Part shown: piece after piece, positions 1 to 8,006 of the stretch
Layout: each line of letters opens with the position of its first letter
How positions within the stretch are numbered: position 1 is the first letter of the stretch
NCBI GenBank assembly: GCA_045810625.1
Contig: JBJMVQ010000077.1
Location: forward strand, 1-49,134
DNA from: JACQFZ01 sp045810625
GTDB taxonomy: Bacteria > Pseudomonadota > Gammaproteobacteria > Acidiferrobacterales > Sulfurifustaceae
Direction: 5' to 3'
DNA: 49,134 nt
Program-made: the position numbers and the translations under genes
The notes under the pieces: model-generated
What the model was told of the DNA's origin: nothing
Seen by the model: the letters and a program-made list of their open reading frames with translations, nothing else
Database searches by the model: none

Positions 1-264
1 ATCGCGTCCGATCCGGTCGGAGACATCAAGACGCAGACACAGCAGGTGCTCGATCGGATCGACGCGCTTCTCAAGAAAGCCGGTACGGACAAGAGCAAAT
101 TGCTCACCGCGCAAATATGGTTGGCGGATATGGCTCTCTACGAAGACTTCAACACGGTCTGGAATGCGTGGATCGATGCTAAAAATCCACCTGCGCGCGC
201 ATGCGTCCGTGCCGATCTGATTCGCAACTGCCTGGTTGAAATCATGGTGACGGCCGCGAAGTAA
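1..264 (+). CDS. RidA (YjgF/YER057c/UK114) family protein, 5'-truncated by window edge
   Basis: The reading frame is open from base 1 and ends at the TAA at 262-264, giving 87 residues of a family whose members are usually about 115-130 residues long, so only the N-terminal third is missing. The visible part has the RidA layout: a long helix (QQVLDRIDALLKKAG), a strand (KLLTAQIWL), a second helix (YEDFNTVWNAWI) and the C-terminal PPARACVRADL ... LVEIMVTA block. The Arg of PARxxV and the Glu of VEI, which bind the carboxylate of the imine substrate in active RidA proteins, are both present. Family members hydrolyse reactive 2-aminoacrylate-type enamines in the cytosol; the substrate of this one cannot be read from the sequence. 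Confidence 0.85.
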   Translation: MASDPVGDIKTQTQQVLDRIDALLKKAGTDKSKLLTAQIWLADMALYEDFNTVWNAWIDAKNPPARACVRADLIRNCLVEIMVTAAK

Positions 265-423
265 ATTATTTATCGGTCGTCGCCGTCTACCGCCTTCACC
301 GATGTTTGATCCTCTCTAGGTTCTCTTTCCACCCGCCGCGGCGCCGCGTGTAAAACCGCATTTGATGCCGCTGACGAAACGTTCGCCCGGACAGATGCCT
401 TCTTGGTCCGTATCGCGTCGGCT

Positions 424-448
424 GCCGTGAAGTGGTTTCTTCCACGGC
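424..448. repeat. Hairpin (imperfect inverted repeat)
   Basis: GCCGTG followed by AAG pairs with CTTCCACGGC across a short loop, with one bulged base. It has no T-run after it. It could be a factor-independent terminator remnant for the RidA-family gene or part of a structured leader. Confidence 0.4.
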
Positions 449-481
449 GGTTGGTTGAACCTGCCTTCCGTTGCGATAAAC

Positions 482-521
482 GTCCCGCCCTTCAGGTCGG
501 TCGATGGGCGTGCGGCGGGAC
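482..521. repeat. Hairpin with 8-bp perfect GC stem
   Basis: GTCCCGCC at 482-489 is the exact reverse complement of GGCGGGAC at 514-521, with 24 bases between. The right arm is followed by TTGTTTGT, a weak T-rich tract, so it could act as a terminator on the plus strand. Confidence 0.4.
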
Positions 522-539
522 TTGTTTGTCTGGACTATT

Positions 540-554
540 GTTCGTAAAACGAAC
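540..554. repeat. Perfect 6-bp hairpin
   Basis: GTTCGT and ACGAAC flank a 3-base AAA loop. It is the third hairpin within 130 bases upstream of the lipoprotein gene. Confidence 0.4.
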
Positions 555-600
555 TATCGGCTCGTCCATCGCTCAACGCGAGGAGCCCGATTAGCTCGCA

Positions 601-627
601 AAATTAGAACCAGTTCAACTCTAATTT
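601..627. promoter_or_regulatory. AAATTAGA-N11-TCTAATTT inverted repeat, operator candidate
   Basis: Two perfect 8-base arms (601-608 and 620-627) with an 11-base spacer end 22 bases before the lipoprotein start codon. The spacing (centre-to-centre about two helical turns) and the AT-rich arms suit a dimeric DNA-binding protein. A transcribed AT-rich stem followed by the TTTCTTTCT tract is an alternative reading. Confidence 0.3.
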
Positions 628-649
628 CTTTCTATCGAAGGGGATGTTC

Positions 650-1339
650 ATGGGAAATCGATCGCTTATTGTTATTTTGGCGTTCTTGGCGCTTGTGCTA
701 TCAGGGTGTGCCACTCCGTTACCGATGGCTTTTGAGGACGATTCTTATCGAATGACGGAAACGAGCAAGCCTGTTTTGCTCATGACGGCGACGATCAAGA
801 ACAAATACAAGACTTCCTATCAACCGCGGCTACTCGTTGTGAATGTCGAGAAACCCGACGCAAAGGACTCTTCCGACAGGCTCAATTTCAAGGCCGACGA
901 AAAAGCGAGGAACGAAACCGATTCGCCGGATGCGGGAAACAGTTATCTCATTCGTCTGGAGCTCGAAGCCGGACGCTATCAGATTATGGGCCTAACGAGC
1001 TTAGCCACCGTATTCCCCGTAAATGGCTTTTTCTTTGCCCCGCTGCATTCATCGATAGAGGTGAAAGAGCGCGGTGTTTTCTACCTTGGTCACGTCAATG
1101 CAACGGTACGCGAGAGACAGGGAAACGAGTTTAAAGCCGGGCCTTCTATTCCGCTTATCGATCAAGCCGTCGTTGGCGCATCCGGCGGCACATTTGACAT
1201 CGAGATTACGGACAATTTCGCTACGGACGAAGGTGTGTTCCGTTCGAAGTTCCCGGCGCTCGCGGGAGTTACGATCAAGAAAGCTATTCTGCCCGCATTC
1301 GATCGCGCCAAGGCACAACAGTGGTGGGAAGCTCACTGA
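650..1339 (+). CDS. Uncharacterised outer-membrane-type lipoprotein
   Basis: The protein has 229 residues. It begins with a lysine/arginine-poor but typical lipoprotein signal, MGNRSLIVILAFLALVLSGC, where LSGC is a good lipobox with the lipidated Cys at residue 20. The body is rich in predicted strands (LLVVNVE, SYLIRLELEAGRYQIMGL, SIEVKERGVFYLGHV, GTFDIEITD), suggesting a beta-sandwich. I chose ATG 650 because the GAAGGGG purine tract at 637-643 is 6 bases upstream of it, but directly abuts the other candidate ATG at 644. Codon use is less GC-rich than in the neighbours, which suggests a more recent arrival. I recognise no family and assign no function. Confidence 0.75.
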   Translation: MGNRSLIVILAFLALVLSGCATPLPMAFEDDSYRMTETSKPVLLMTATIKNKYKTSYQPRLLVVNVEKPDAKDSSDRLNFKADEKARNETDSPDAGNSYLIRLELEAGRYQIMGLTSLATVFPVNGFFFAPLHSSIEVKERGVFYLGHVNATVRERQGNEFKAGPSIPLIDQAVVGASGGTFDIEITDNFATDEGVFRSKFPALAGVTIKKAILPAFDRAKAQQWWEAH

Positions 1340-1376
1340 ATCTGAATTCTGAAATCTGAGGTTTGATATCTGAGGA
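1336..1376. repeat. Degenerate (A/T)TCTGA short tandem repeat
   Basis: Starting in the stop codon of the lipoprotein gene, the pentamer-like unit CTGA or TCTGA recurs about five times in 40 bases (near 1336, 1341, 1347, 1355 and 1370) with variable 1-9 base spacers. It looks like decayed simple-sequence DNA. Confidence 0.4.
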
Positions 1377-1732
1377 CGGATGGCTAGCGGCGGTTCTGTG
1401 CCGCTGGCCGCTGCTCATCTCGCGCTAAGCCACGCGTGCGAATTCATACGCGAACACTTCCGCCCCGGAGTTTTGAACACACCGCAGCTTTTCGAGTTTC
1501 GCGGATTGGTTTTACCCAGGTATATACTTGCAACCACGCCCGGCGCGGAGGCGTATGGTGTTGTCCGCGTCGGCGTCGCGCGGTACGTGAGGGGCCAGCT
1601 GGAAAATGTCTTGATAGTAGGCACGTCGCGAAGCGCCGTTCTTGGACATCAAGGCCCAAGCGCGGAAATCCTTTGCGTTCGTCAAAGCAGATTGTCTTTG
1701 GCGCTCGTAATGAGAATGGCGGGGCGCCGGAC
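1340..1732. other. Intergenic region before the acyl-CoA operon
   Basis: 393 bases without a supportable gene. The frame of the next gene stays open upstream to about 1436, but that stretch has no family-like sequence and contains no well-placed ribosome site. It must contain the promoter of the acyl-CoA operon; no clear -35/-10 pair can be picked by eye. Confidence 0.4.
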
Positions 1733-2587
1733 ATGACGGTACCAATGCACGAGATCGAGGAATGGATCGGCAAAGTTGAGAGCCGGTCGGACCGCGTTAC
1801 GCCGGTGCCGGTCGCCGCGCTCGCGGCCACGCTCGATCGCGACGAGGCGTTTCCACGCGCTGGCGATCCGCTTCCTCCGCTCTGGCACTGGCTGTATTTC
1901 TTGCCGCTCAGTCGTCATTCCGACATCGGTGCCGACGGGCATCCGCGTCGCGGCGGGTTCCTGCCGCCGGTGCCGCTGCCACGGCGCATGTGGGCGGGCA
2001 GCCGCTTGCAATTCCACCGTCCGTTGCGCGTGGGGGAAGACATGTTGCGTCTCTCGCGCATCGAGAACGTAAGCCGTAAGGAAGGGCGCAGCGGGCCGCT
2101 CGTGTTCGTGCAGGTGCGGCACGAGATCAGGAACGACGACGGTCTCGCCGTCGTCGATGAGCACGACATCGTTTATCGCGAAAATCCGAAGCCGGGCGCG
2201 CGCGCGCCCGATCCGGTCGCGGCGCCGGCCGATGCCGTGTGGTCGCGCGAGGTGCGCGTCGACGAGGTGATGCTGTTTCGTTACTCCGCGCTCACGTTCA
2301 ACGGCCATCGCATCCACTACGACCGGCGCTACGTGACGGAGGTCGAAGGCTATCCCGGCCTGGTTGTGCACGGCCCCCTGATCGCGACGCTCTTGTTGGA
2401 GTTGCTGCGTACGCATTTGCCGCAGTCAAATGTAGAGCGGTTTTCGTTTCGCGCGGTGCGGCCGTTGTTCGACATTGCGCCGTTCGCCGTCTGCGGTCGG
2501 CTGGAGCGCGACGGTAAGACGGCAACGCTTTGGGCCCAAGACGCGGACGGCTGGCTTGCGATGGAAGCGCAGGCCGCGCTCGCCTGA
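1733..2587 (+). CDS. FAS1-like/MaoC-type dehydratase (mesaconyl-C4-CoA hydratase-like)
   Basis: The 284-residue protein has the double-hotdog layout of the FAS1-like dehydratase family that contains mesaconyl-C4-CoA hydratase. The N-terminal half (about 1-150) carries the PLWHWLYFLP and RRMWAGSRLQFHRPLRVGE segments. The C-terminal half holds the hydratase-2-like active-site block YSALTFNGHRIHYDRRY, with its Asn/His and Asp, followed by PGLVVHGPL. Members add water to, or remove it from, enoyl-CoA thioesters. ATG 1733 and ATG 1745 are both possible starts. The gene is 13 bases upstream of an acyl-CoA dehydrogenase and then a CoA-transferase, so it is the first gene of a three-gene operon that activates, oxidises and hydrates a branched or dicarboxylic acid. 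The exact substrate is unknown. Confidence 0.85.
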   Translation: MTVPMHEIEEWIGKVESRSDRVTPVPVAALAATLDRDEAFPRAGDPLPPLWHWLYFLPLSRHSDIGADGHPRRGGFLPPVPLPRRMWAGSRLQFHRPLRVGEDMLRLSRIENVSRKEGRSGPLVFVQVRHEIRNDDGLAVVDEHDIVYRENPKPGARAPDPVAAPADAVWSREVRVDEVMLFRYSALTFNGHRIHYDRRYVTEVEGYPGLVVHGPLIATLLLELLRTHLPQSNVERFSFRAVRPLFDIAPFAVCGRLERDGKTATLWAQDADGWLAMEAQAALA

Positions 2588-2600
2588 ATCGGAAAGAGCC

Positions 2601-3761
2601 ATGCTCTCCAACTCGCAACAGCATCAGGACATCCGCGACGCGATCCGCGCGTTGTGCGCGCAATTTCCCGCCGAATACTTTCGGCGCATCGACGCCGAGC
2701 GCGCGTACCCGGAGGAGTTCGTCGACGCGCTGACCCGCGCCGGTTGGCTCGCTGCGCTGATCCCGCAGGAGTACGGCGGCGCGGGACTCGGCGTGACCGA
2801 GGCGTCCGTGATTCTCGAGGAGGTCAACCGCGCGGGCGGAAACTCCGGCGCGCTTCATGGACAGATGTACAACATGGGGACGCTGCTGCGTCACGGTTCG
2901 TCGGCACAGAAGCGCGAATATCTGCCGAAGATCGCGCGCGGCGAGCTGCGGCTGCAATCGATGGGCGTGACCGAGCCGACCGCGGGCACGGACACGACCA
3001 AGATCCAGACGACCGCTGTGAAAAAGGGCGACCGCTACGTCGTGAACGGGCAAAAGGTCTGGACCTCGCGCGTGCACTATTCGGACTTCATGATTCTGCT
3101 GGCGCGCACGACGCCGGTCGCCGAAGTGAAGAAGAAATCCGAAGGCTTGTCGGTCTTCCTCGTCGACCTGCGCACCGCGGTCGGCAAAGGGCTCACGGTA
3201 AAGCCGATTGTTAATATGGTGAACCACGACACCAACGAGCTCTTCTTCGACAACCTCGAAATTCCGGCGGAGAATCTGATCGGCGAAGAAGGGCAGGGCT
3301 TCAAATACATCCTCGACGGCCTCAACGCCGAGCGCACGCTCATCGCCGCCGAGTGCATCGGCGACGGCTATTGGTTCATCGACAAGGTCACGCAGTACGC
3401 GAACGAACGCATCGTGTTCAACCGGCCGATCGGGCAGAATCAGGGCGTCCAATTTCCGATCGCGCGCGCGTACGTGAACGTCGAGGCGGCGAATCTCATG
3501 CGCTACAAGGCGTGTGCACTCTACGACGCGGGGCAGCCGTGCGGGGCGGAGGCGAACATGGCGAAGCTGCTGGCGGCGGATGCGTCGTGGGAAGCGGCGA
3601 ACGTATGCCTGCAGTTTCACGGCGGCTTTGGCTTCGCCGCCGAATACGACGTCGAGCGCAAGTTCCGCGAGACGCGGCTGTATCAGGTCGCGCCCATCTC
3701 GACCAATTTGATTCTGGCCTACGTTGCCGAGCACGTGCTCGGGCTGCCGCGGTCGTTCTAG
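2601..3761 (+). CDS. Acyl-CoA dehydrogenase
   Basis: The 386-residue flavoprotein has the full ACAD order: helical N-domain (1-110, with LIPQEYGGAGLGV), beta-domain (MGVTEPTAGTDTTKIQTTA and YVVNGQKVWTSR, the FAD and substrate strand), and C-terminal helical domain (FNRPIGQNQGVQFPIA, then CLQFHGGFGF). The usual catalytic Glu of the YEGT motif is absent: the aligned segment reads QVAPISTNLI. A Glu is present at residue 244 in GLNAERTLIAA, the place used by isovaleryl-CoA dehydrogenase, and is the likely base. A GGAAAGAG ribosome site precedes ATG 2601. The stop is one base before the CoA-transferase start. It should reduce FAD and pass electrons to ETF; a short branched-chain or dicarboxylyl-CoA substrate is inferred. 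Confidence 0.9.
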   Translation: MLSNSQQHQDIRDAIRALCAQFPAEYFRRIDAERAYPEEFVDALTRAGWLAALIPQEYGGAGLGVTEASVILEEVNRAGGNSGALHGQMYNMGTLLRHGSSAQKREYLPKIARGELRLQSMGVTEPTAGTDTTKIQTTAVKKGDRYVVNGQKVWTSRVHYSDFMILLARTTPVAEVKKKSEGLSVFLVDLRTAVGKGLTVKPIVNMVNHDTNELFFDNLEIPAENLIGEEGQGFKYILDGLNAERTLIAAECIGDGYWFIDKVTQYANERIVFNRPIGQNQGVQFPIARAYVNVEAANLMRYKACALYDAGQPCGAEANMAKLLAADASWEAANVCLQFHGGFGFAAEYDVERKFRETRLYQVAPISTNLILAYVAEHVLGLPRSF

Positions 3762-3762
3762 C

Positions 3763-4941
3763 GTGCGCGCGCTCGACGGCATCACGGTAGTGGCGCTCGA
3801 GCACGCGATCGCCGCGCCGTTTTGCACGCGCCAGCTCGCCGAGCTCGGCGCGCGCGTGATCAAGATCGAGCGCCCGGGCGAAGGCGATTTCGCGCGCCAT
3901 TACGACGACCGCGTGCGCGGCATGGCGTCGCATTTCGTGTGGACCAACCGTTCCAAAGAAAGCCTGACGCTCGATCTCAAGCGCGCCGAAGCGCGCGCGA
4001 TCCTCGACGCGTTGATCAGCCGCGCGGACGTACTCGTGCAGAATCTCGCCCCCGGCGCCGCCGCGCGGCTCGGGTTGTCGTACGCCGCATGGTGCGAGCG
4101 CCATCCGAAGCTGATCGTGTGCGACATCTCCGGCTACGGATCCGACGGGCCGTACCGCGACAAGAAGGCGTACGATCTCCTGATCCAGGGCGAATCGGGT
4201 TTTCTGTTGGTGACCGGTTCGCCGAAAGAGCCGGCGAAGGCCGGGTGCTCGGTCGCCGATATCGCGGCGGGCATGTACGCGTACTCGAACATACTCGCCG
4301 CGCTGCTCGCGCGCGGTAAAACCGGGCGCGGTTGTCGCATCGACGTCTCTATGCTCGAGAGCATGGCGGAGTGGATGGGCTACCCGCTGTACTACGCGTT
4401 CGACGGCGCGAGCCCGCCGCCGAGGAGCGGCGCCGAGCACGCGACGATTTATCCTTACGGCCCGTTCCCCGCGGGCGACGGCAAGATCGTGCTGCTCGGA
4501 TTGCAGAACGAGCGCGAATGGGCGGTGTTTTGCGAGAAAGTGCTGCAGCAGCCGGCGCTCGCGGCCGATGCGCGCTTCTCGTCGGCTGCTCGGCGCAATG
4601 CCGCGCGCGCGGAGCTGCGCGCGCTCATCGTCAGTGCGTTCTCGACGCTGACAGCGGATGAAGTCGTCGCCCGTCTGGATGACGCGCAAATCGCGAACGC
4701 GCGCATGAACGACATGCACGACCTGTGGTCGCACCCGCAGCTCAAAGCGCGCGGCCGTTGGCGTGAGGTAGAAAGCCCGGCCGGTCCGCTGCCGGCGCTG
4801 CGGCCGCCGGGTCTGCCCGACGGGGTGGCGCCGCGCATGGCTCCGATTCCCGCCGTCGGGCAACATACGGATGCGATCCTCGCGGAGCTTGGCTATGACG
4901 CCGCGCGGGTCGCGCAACTGCGTGCCGAGCGGGTGATTTAG
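3763..4941 (+). CDS. CaiB/BaiF family (family III) CoA-transferase
   Basis: The 392-residue protein begins LDGITVVALEHAIAAPFCTRQLAELGA, the classic family III N-terminus, and continues with VIKIERPGEGDFAR, the CoA-binding strand. The catalytic Asp that forms the acyl-aspartyl anhydride is D166 in GCSVADIAAGMYA. The C-terminal half has the usual small-domain sequences (NDMHDLWSHPQL). The start is GTG at 3763, one base after the dehydrogenase stop, so translation is coupled. These enzymes move CoA between two organic acids without ATP. With the adjoining dehydrogenase and hydratase it probably activates the acid that the operon degrades; mesaconate, itaconate or a related acid are candidates by analogy only. 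Confidence 0.9.
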   Translation: MRALDGITVVALEHAIAAPFCTRQLAELGARVIKIERPGEGDFARHYDDRVRGMASHFVWTNRSKESLTLDLKRAEARAILDALISRADVLVQNLAPGAAARLGLSYAAWCERHPKLIVCDISGYGSDGPYRDKKAYDLLIQGESGFLLVTGSPKEPAKAGCSVADIAAGMYAYSNILAALLARGKTGRGCRIDVSMLESMAEWMGYPLYYAFDGASPPPRSGAEHATIYPYGPFPAGDGKIVLLGLQNEREWAVFCEKVLQQPALAADARFSSAARRNAARAELRALIVSAFSTLTADEVVARLDDAQIANARMNDMHDLWSHPQLKARGRWREVESPAGPLPALRPPGLPDGVAPRMAPIPAVGQHTDAILAELGYDAARVAQLRAERVI

Positions 4942-5054
4942 TACTCGATCGGTAATTGCTGTTTGGTGAAAATTGTCGCGTCGGCGCCGCCGTCGACGCG
5001 CGTTAGGGTGGGGGTAAGCGGCCTAATGACTGGCTTTCCACATTGGGGGCAACC

Positions 5055-6074
5055 ATGAAGAACAGTATTCGACATATCACCATCGCCGTGGTCGCGGCGT
5101 TCGCGGTTCTGGTCTTTGCGCCGGCGTTCGCGGCCGACCCGATCATCATCAAATTTTCTCATGTCGTGGCGAACGACACGCCCAAAGGCAAGGGCGCGCT
5201 CAAGTTCAAGGAGCTGGCGGAGGCGCGCACCAACGGCAAAGTGAAAGTGGAAATCTATCCGAACAGCTCGCTCTACAAAGACCAGGAGGAACTGGAAGCG
5301 CTGCAACTCGGCGCGGTGCAGATGCTGGCGCCGTCGCTCTCCAAATTCGGTCCGCTCGGAATAAAGGAATTCGAAGTCTTCGATCTCCCGTATCTCTTCG
5401 ACAGCTACGAAGAATTGCACAAAGTGACGGAAGGCCCGGTCGGGCAGCACTTCTTGCGCAAGCTCGAGCCGAAAGGGATTCTGGGCCTGGCGTACTGGGA
5501 CAACGGCTTGAAGGTAATGACCGCCAACAAGCCGCTGCGCCTGCCGCAAGATTTCCGCGGTCTGAAGTTCCGCATTCAGTCGTCGAAAGTGCTCGACGCA
5601 CAGATGCGCGCGCTCGGCGCCTTGCCGCAAGTCCTCGCCTTCTCCGAGGTGTATCACGCGATGCAAACCGGCGTGGTGGATGGCAGCGAGAACACGCCGT
5701 CGAACATCTACACGCAGAAGATGCATGAAGTGCAGAAGTATCTGACGGTTTCCGACCACGGCTATATCGGTTACGCCGTCATCGTGAACAAGAAGTTCTG
5801 GGACGGTCTGCCGGCGGATATCCGCAAAACGCTCGAAGGCGCCATGACAGACGCGACGAAATATGCGAACGGCGTCGCCAAGCAGGAGAATGACGCTGCG
5901 CTCGAAGCGATCCGCAAGTCCGGCAAGACCGAGATCATTCGGCTGACGCCGGAACAAAAGGCGGAATGGAAGAAGGCGCTGATCAAAGTGCACCGCGAGC
6001 AAGAGAGCCGCGTCGGCAAAGACACGGTCGAGGCGATCTATCAGGCAACCGGGTTCGATCCGAAAAAACTCTAA
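5055..6074 (+). CDS. TRAP transporter periplasmic binding protein, DctP family (orphan)
   Basis: The 339-residue precursor has a Sec signal peptide (KNSIRHITIAVVAAFAVLV ... APAFAA) and a mature DctP fold: IIIKFSHVVANDTPKG at the N-terminus, GKVKVEIYPNSSLYKDQEE, the FRGLKFRIQSSKV strand containing the Arg that salt-bridges the substrate carboxylate, and VVDGSENTPSNIYTQ. TGGGGGC at 5044-5050 sits five bases before ATG 5055 and fixes the start. Family members capture organic acids in the periplasm for a DctQM membrane pair, but no dctQ or dctM gene follows. It directly follows the acyl-CoA operon, so it probably delivers the acid that operon consumes, using a permease encoded elsewhere. Confidence 0.9.
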   Translation: MKNSIRHITIAVVAAFAVLVFAPAFAADPIIIKFSHVVANDTPKGKGALKFKELAEARTNGKVKVEIYPNSSLYKDQEELEALQLGAVQMLAPSLSKFGPLGIKEFEVFDLPYLFDSYEELHKVTEGPVGQHFLRKLEPKGILGLAYWDNGLKVMTANKPLRLPQDFRGLKFRIQSSKVLDAQMRALGALPQVLAFSEVYHAMQTGVVDGSENTPSNIYTQKMHEVQKYLTVSDHGYIGYAVIVNKKFWDGLPADIRKTLEGAMTDATKYANGVAKQENDAALEAIRKSGKTEIIRLTPEQKAEWKKALIKVHREQESRVGKDTVEAIYQATGFDPKKL

Positions 6075-6087
6075 GCGTAGTGCTAAC

Positions 6088-6161
6088 GGGGCAGGTTCGA
6101 TTTATCGGATAAAGCGTTATTTCCCGTTCCGTCCTCTTATTCGATAAATCGCGCCGGCCCC
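6088..6161. repeat. Long imperfect inverted repeat between convergent genes
   Basis: Arms at 6088-6112 and 6137-6161. The inner 15 bases (CGATTTATCGGATAA against TTATTCGATAAATCG) pair with a single mismatch, and the outer GGGGC/GCCCC ends also pair. The loop is 24 bases. It lies just after the dctP-like stop and before the convergent antiporter gene, so it may serve as a bidirectional terminator, or may be a small palindromic repeat of the genome. Confidence 0.5.
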
Positions 6162-6303
6162 TAATTGCTGATCTGTCAAAATTCGTTGTCGTCGGCAGAC
6201 CACAGTTTCAAATTGAGACGTGCCAATGTTTCCGGTATCGCGACAGTTACCGGGGCGCGCCTCGGCAGCAACAGCGACATCCTCGATCGGCAAGGCTGGC
6301 TTT

Positions 6304-7854
6304 TCACCCCCCCTTTCTGCCATCTGCCATTTCGAGCCAGTCTAATTCTTCTTCGATCTGATGAAAGGCATCGTCGCCGATCTCGTCGTTGGCACGCATC
6401 GCGAGAACGGCTTGCCGGGCAGCCTGAAGGGCTCCGCGATGGATTTCCCCGAGTGCTGAGCGCGGGGCACCGCGTGCGTCAATCTCCGCTCGCTCGTTTC
6501 CGAGACGTTCCGCGAACTCCCGCCGCACGACCTCAGCAACCGGGGATCGGTCATGCGCGAAGCTCGCAAGTCCCGTACGCAATGCGCGTTCACGCGCCGC
6601 ACTCACTTCGCGACCGATAGGATCATCGTCATGCAAATCGAGCACGCGTAAGAGCGGCTTGAGCGTTAGCCCTTGGATCACCAACGTGCCGAGGACGACC
6701 GAGAACGCCGTCAGCACGACCAGGTCGCGATACGGAAACGTCGAGGGAAGCGCCAGCGCCGCAGCGAGAGAGACGATGCCGCGCATGCCGGCCCACGAAA
6801 TAACCAAACCGCTCCCGACGGTCGGCCGCAGCATCGGCCGCGGCGGATGAAAACCGCGCCGGCGGTGCCGCCATCTGACGAATGAATTGAAGGACATGTG
6901 CCAGGCGAAGCGCACGACGATCACGGTCAGCAGGACCGCGCCGGCGACGGCGAAGTAACGTGTCTGGTCCGCCGCTTCCAGGCTCTCGAGAATCGGCCGA
7001 ATCTGCAGGCCGATGAAGATGAACGCCAGGATGTTCAGCGCGAATACGACTGTGTCCCACACGGCATAGGACGGTATGCGCATTCGCGCGGGCATTCGCT
7101 GCGGTGCGGTGCGTGCGAGCGCAATGGCGTAGCACACCGTTGTCAACACACCTGATAGCCCGACGCGATCGGCGAGCACCCACACGCCTAACGTGCTGAC
7201 GAACTGAAGAATGACCGAGGTCGGCACGTGCTGCACACGTTCCGTCAATCGAAGGACGAGCCATCCCAGTGCCGGGCCCACTACCACGCTGCCGGCCACG
7301 GCGAGCAAGAACGTTGGCGCAACTTCCGCGACGGAGAAGCCACCGGCCGCCACGGCTACAACGGCGAGGCGATAGATCAGGAGCGCACTGGCGTCATTCA
7401 GCAGGCTTTCGCCTTCGAGAATGGTCAGGAGGCGATGCGGCGGTCGCAACGGGCGCAGCACGGCAGTCGCGGCGACGGCGTCGGGCGGAGCGACAACCGC
7501 GCCGAGCGCAATCGCCGCCGCCCATGGCATCGTCGGCACGAGTGCGCGCGCGACGACGGCGACGGCGGCGGTGGTGAATACGACCGCGAATACGACCAAG
7601 CTCGTCACCGGCGCCCAGTTGTCGCGGAGGTCTCTGAGCGACGCGTCGTAAGCCGCATCAAGTAATACGGGTGCGACGAAGAGCGCCAGCACAAGCTCGG
7701 GAGGGACCGTGAACGAGGGCGCGCCTGGAAGAAACGCCAGCAGCGCGCCGCCGAGCGCCAGAAACACCGGATAAGGTGCGCCGACGCGGCGCGCCACCGC
7801 CGCCAGGATCACGGCCGCGACGAACAGACCAAGAAGTTGTTCGAGCTCCCTCAT
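6304..7854 (-). CDS. CPA1 family Na+/H+ (or K+/H+) antiporter
   Basis: The 516-residue protein has about 12 hydrophobic segments in residues 1-400 followed by a charged cytoplasmic tail of about 110 residues ending DEIGDDAFHQIEEELDWLEM. CPA1 signatures are visible: the discontinuous-helix motif GAVVAPPDAVAATAVL, then GESLLNDASALLIYRLAV with its conserved Asn-Asp pair, and VISWAGMRGIVSLAAALALP with the conserved Arg. It exchanges monovalent cations for protons across the inner membrane, for pH or salt homeostasis. The start ATG is at 7852-7854. It is transcribed alone, converging on the orphan dctP-like gene. The ion cannot be told from sequence. Confidence 0.9.
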   Translation of the reverse strand: MRELEQLLGLFVAAVILAAVARRVGAPYPVFLALGGALLAFLPGAPSFTVPPELVLALFVAPVLLDAAYDASLRDLRDNWAPVTSLVVFAVVFTTAAVAVVARALVPTMPWAAAIALGAVVAPPDAVAATAVLRPLRPPHRLLTILEGESLLNDASALLIYRLAVVAVAAGGFSVAEVAPTFLLAVAGSVVVGPALGWLVLRLTERVQHVPTSVILQFVSTLGVWVLADRVGLSGVLTTVCYAIALARTAPQRMPARMRIPSYAVWDTVVFALNILAFIFIGLQIRPILESLEAADQTRYFAVAGAVLLTVIVVRFAWHMSFNSFVRWRHRRRGFHPPRPMLRPTVGSGLVISWAGMRGIVSLAAALALPSTFPYRDLVVLTAFSVVLGTLVIQGLTLKPLLRVLDLHDDDPIGREVSAARERALRTGLASFAHDRSPVAEVVRREFAERLGNERAEIDARGAPRSALGEIHRGALQAARQAVLAMRANDEIGDDAFHQIEEELDWLEMADGRKGG

Positions 7855-8006
7855 ACGGCCCGATGCTCGCGATTTTCCAGGAGCATTCGCGTTCGGTTAC
7901 GTCAAAACCAGCGGAATCAGTTGTTGCGGGTTGCCGTGTCGATTTGAGCTAGTGGAACTAGAACTCCTGAGGCAGTGCATTGTGCGCAGAAGTACAGCGC
8001 AGTCTG

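Larger units (their letters stand above)
265..649. other. Hairpin-rich intergenic region, no gene
   Basis: These 385 bases lie between the RidA-family stop and the lipoprotein start and are visibly less GC-rich toward the right end. Short open frames here have no recognisable protein. The region holds three separate hairpins and an 8+8 inverted repeat, listed individually. I see no convincing -35/-10 pair and no tRNA. Confidence 0.5.

Noticed and set aside
1436..1732. N-terminal extension of the MaoC-type dehydratase in the open upstream frame
   Set aside because: No family similarity, no ribosome site, and the MTVPMHEIEEWIG start fits the family length.
2298..3863. 521-codon open frame on the minus strand, and another at 3496-4917
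   Set aside because: Antisense to the dehydrogenase and CoA-transferase genes, whose motifs are complete. The antisense products are Arg-rich and family-less.
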